From Phaeoceros laevis (taxonomy: Eukaryota > Anthocerotophyta > Anthocerotopsida > Notothyladales): DNA of 64,000 bases. Below are positions 61,936 to 64,000 of this stretch, piece after piece. Each line of letters opens with the position of its first letter. The stretch's first letter is position 1. The stretch is from NCBI GenBank assembly GCA_049999765.1, contig JBNGIQ010007706.1, positions 1 through 64,000 of the forward strand, in the 5' to 3' direction. The notes below the pieces were generated by a model, which saw nothing but the letters and a program-made list of their open reading frames with translations, had not been told where the DNA came from and made no database searches. The translations under genes and the position numbers were made by a program.

Positions 61936-64000
61936 TTTAGGATTTCCTTGCCATGATTCCCAATTCAACCTAAACTTTTCACTATAGTATATAATGCTAT
62001 CTGCTTTAGTACTTTCTGGTTTACTTTCAAGTTTTCCAGCATCCCATCATTATAGTACTTTTGTAATATTGTAAAGAATACATATTTAGGCTAGAGAGCG
62101 ATTCCTAGAGTTCATAAGCCTATGATAGCTCATCCTATATTAGGGTAGTATCTTCACTAAAAGTTACACTGAAGGTACTACCCACTTGCTTCACTTGAAG
62201 CTATTGTGATAGGTGATGCAAGGTTGTATGTACTGAAATTTTATATTCCTTTATACCCGCTTGGTTTACTTGAAGATATTGTGAAGGTGATGCAAGGTTA
62301 TATACTGAGATTTTATATTCCTAAAGTTATACGCCTTCGCCCGCAACTGCCTTGTAAACTCAGACTGCACGAGCAATGATATTGGCCACATTGCTTATGC
62401 CAACTAGGGCGCAATACTAGTGGGCGACCTTAAATATTGTACAAATATTTAAATACGATAAAAGCACTCTAGCTACCGTAAGCAGTTCGCAATTGTTTTT
62501 TCTATTGCTGAACTCAAAAATTCATGATTTTGCAAAATTTTACATCAAAAGCATATTTTAGTTAGTACATCTGGCGTGCCGAACCACATTCTTAAAAGAA
62601 ATTAAGGCCTTTGGCAACTAAGTGCCCAATCGTGGTCGGGTCTATGTTACTTGGGTTTTCTAAGATGGAACACGTGCTTCAGTATCACGAAAGAAAAATA
62701 TGCAAAACACCGACATGTTTAGAGTTGACAGTTTACTTTCATAAGAGACAGCTTTGAGGATAGTGCGAGGACTAGCAAGGCTTCCAAAACACGAGAAGGA
62801 TGGACACAAGAAGAACAATCACCTGATAACATACTTTCAGCATGAGGAATATCCCCTCACTGGGCTGGTTCCTACGCGAAAGATCAGCAAGGGAGTTGTT
62901 GTGCACTCCATATTCCTATGCTACCTAGATCCTTGCCTAACTACCTAATGCTATCACAATGCAATCAACAAGCAGTTTAGGATTACAGAGGAGTGTCAAG
63001 AAAAGCCTAAGATGAACTGAGGGAGGTACAAACGGTCTGTCCAAACGCAAAAGATTCTTGATGCTGGCAGCACCAGGTACGTCTAACTCCGAGGCAAACG
63101 GCCTCCCAGCGACCCAACACGACTTGCTGTTGAATGTTAGGACACAAGAAATGAACACTTGAACTATCAGGGGACCCTTCACTCAGACGTCATGAGGCCT
63201 CAGCAGGCCTCCAATTCGCTCCTGGAACTCATTGCAGGGATGCAAGGGACGAAACAATTGAAGAGAAAGTGGCCACTGCCTTCTATGCCCCGTACAGAAT
63301 GCATGAAGCTTTTTTTTTTGGGCGACTTTGGCACTTTATATATGAAAAAAGACACATTACGGGTATTATCGCGCTACACCCATACCAAAAGCGGCGGTAC
63401 TAGGGCGGTACTTGCAAAATTTATAGGAGAAAAATGGCCATATCTTTTAGGGTGAATGGCAAAATCACATAAAATTCACATATTCAAAATGAGCTTGATG
63501 AGAGGATTACTAATAGTACCTTCTTTTTATAATTTATGAAATTTTTTATTTTTATTTTTCACTATCATTTCCTATTTTCATCCTAGCAAGGTACTATTTT
63601 TGTTTTCCATACCTTGATTGATTTGTGCTAGAAAGAAGGAGGTAAAAAACTAGTGTAGTGTGTTCAAAACTGACAATTTACTACTTCAAGTACTCAGGGG
63701 TTATCCCCCTAATTCAAACAAAAACAGCTTTATCTTCTTAAGTAGTACACAAGATTCAAAGATTCTAGTATATTCTTGTAGAGAAGAATGTGGTGAATCT
63801 AACAAGTACCATCTCCTAGTCAAATAACCAATTCTAAGGGGTGAAAGGGAAACTATACTTTTCACAAGGGGGACACTGAAAAATTGTATGGGTGTAGCGT
63901 AAAAATACCCTTACATAAGGGGTTTTACCCACGTTTTACTCTATCATGCTAAGATTACTGAACTTATCATAAGTTACCTCCATATCATCTCCAAATCCTA
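61936..64000. other. Gene-free AT-rich stretch
   Basis: No supported gene. A two-copy repeat (about 62181-62253 and 62258-62326) shares GGTGATGCAAGGTT and ATTTTATATTCCT. The frames at 62754-62948 and 63159-63455 resemble no family. Confidence 0.55.

Overview
The window is nuclear DNA from a land plant. It holds intron-bearing genes with clear plant orthologues: a PHT1 phosphate transporter, ornithine aminotransferase, the farnesyltransferase beta subunit, LSM3, poly(A)-binding protein, a phytyl-ester-synthase-family protein, a tocopherol-cyclase-like protein, a HEADING DATE REPRESSOR 1-like protein and a YjjX-type NTPase. Two large PLS-class pentatricopeptide repeat (PPR) genes and at least four decayed PPR copies lie among them. 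This density of PLS/DYW PPR genes, with short introns (mostly about 70-150 bp), suggests a seedless plant, perhaps a lycophyte or fern. That placement is inference. Four runs of N (100, 10, 400 and 100 bases) mark assembly gaps.

Layout. 1-5.7 kb: no gene; two adjacent Tourist-like MITEs at 4.11-4.83 kb. 5.7-9.1 kb: two broken PPR genes, tail to tail. 9.1-12.6 kb: almost empty, with one possible bHLH C-terminal fragment. 12.6-14.3 kb: a frameshifted PPR-DYW pseudogene with an internal tandem repeat. 15.6-18 kb: a SINE-like element and a decayed hAT-like transposase. 19.07-20.73 kb (-): intronless PHT1, with two P1BS-type sites upstream. 24.0-28.1 kb: LSM3 (-) and FTB (+), head to head 266 bp apart. 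29.1-31.5 kb (-): ornithine aminotransferase. 33.1-35.4 kb (-): a PPR gene with a broken DYW domain, head to head with a tocopherol-cyclase-like gene (35.9-38.2 kb, +). 39.2-42.3 kb (-): PABP in 9 exons. 44.2-46.3 kb: a decayed Ty3/Gypsy chromovirus remnant with younger insertions, one nested inside another. 47.4-48.5 kb and 52.8-53.3 kb: TTAA-flanked piggyBac-like MITEs. 49.6-52.6 kb (+): a second PPR gene. 53.9-57.3 kb (+): a 14-exon phytyl-ester-synthase-like gene. 58.0-58.6 kb (+): an HDR1-like gene. 59.5-60.4 kb (-): a two-exon YjjX/NTPase gene. 60.4-64 kb: no gene, only repeats.

Exon structures were worked out by hand. Every junction uses GT/AG and keeps frame: PABP 659 aa, PES-like 739 aa, FTB 505 aa, OAT 496 aa, tocopherol-cyclase-like 658 aa, LSM3 98 aa, NTPase 273 aa. 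The genes are ordinary housekeeping or metabolic loci and form no pathway cluster. The least ordinary content is in the repeats: (a) a small retroposon family whose 3' end is CCTCCTCAAATA plus a TCACA/CA tail; (b) a 114-bp element with a 10-bp target-site duplication and a second copy 30 kb away; (c) TTAA-flanked MITEs; and (d) PPR genes caught at several stages of decay.
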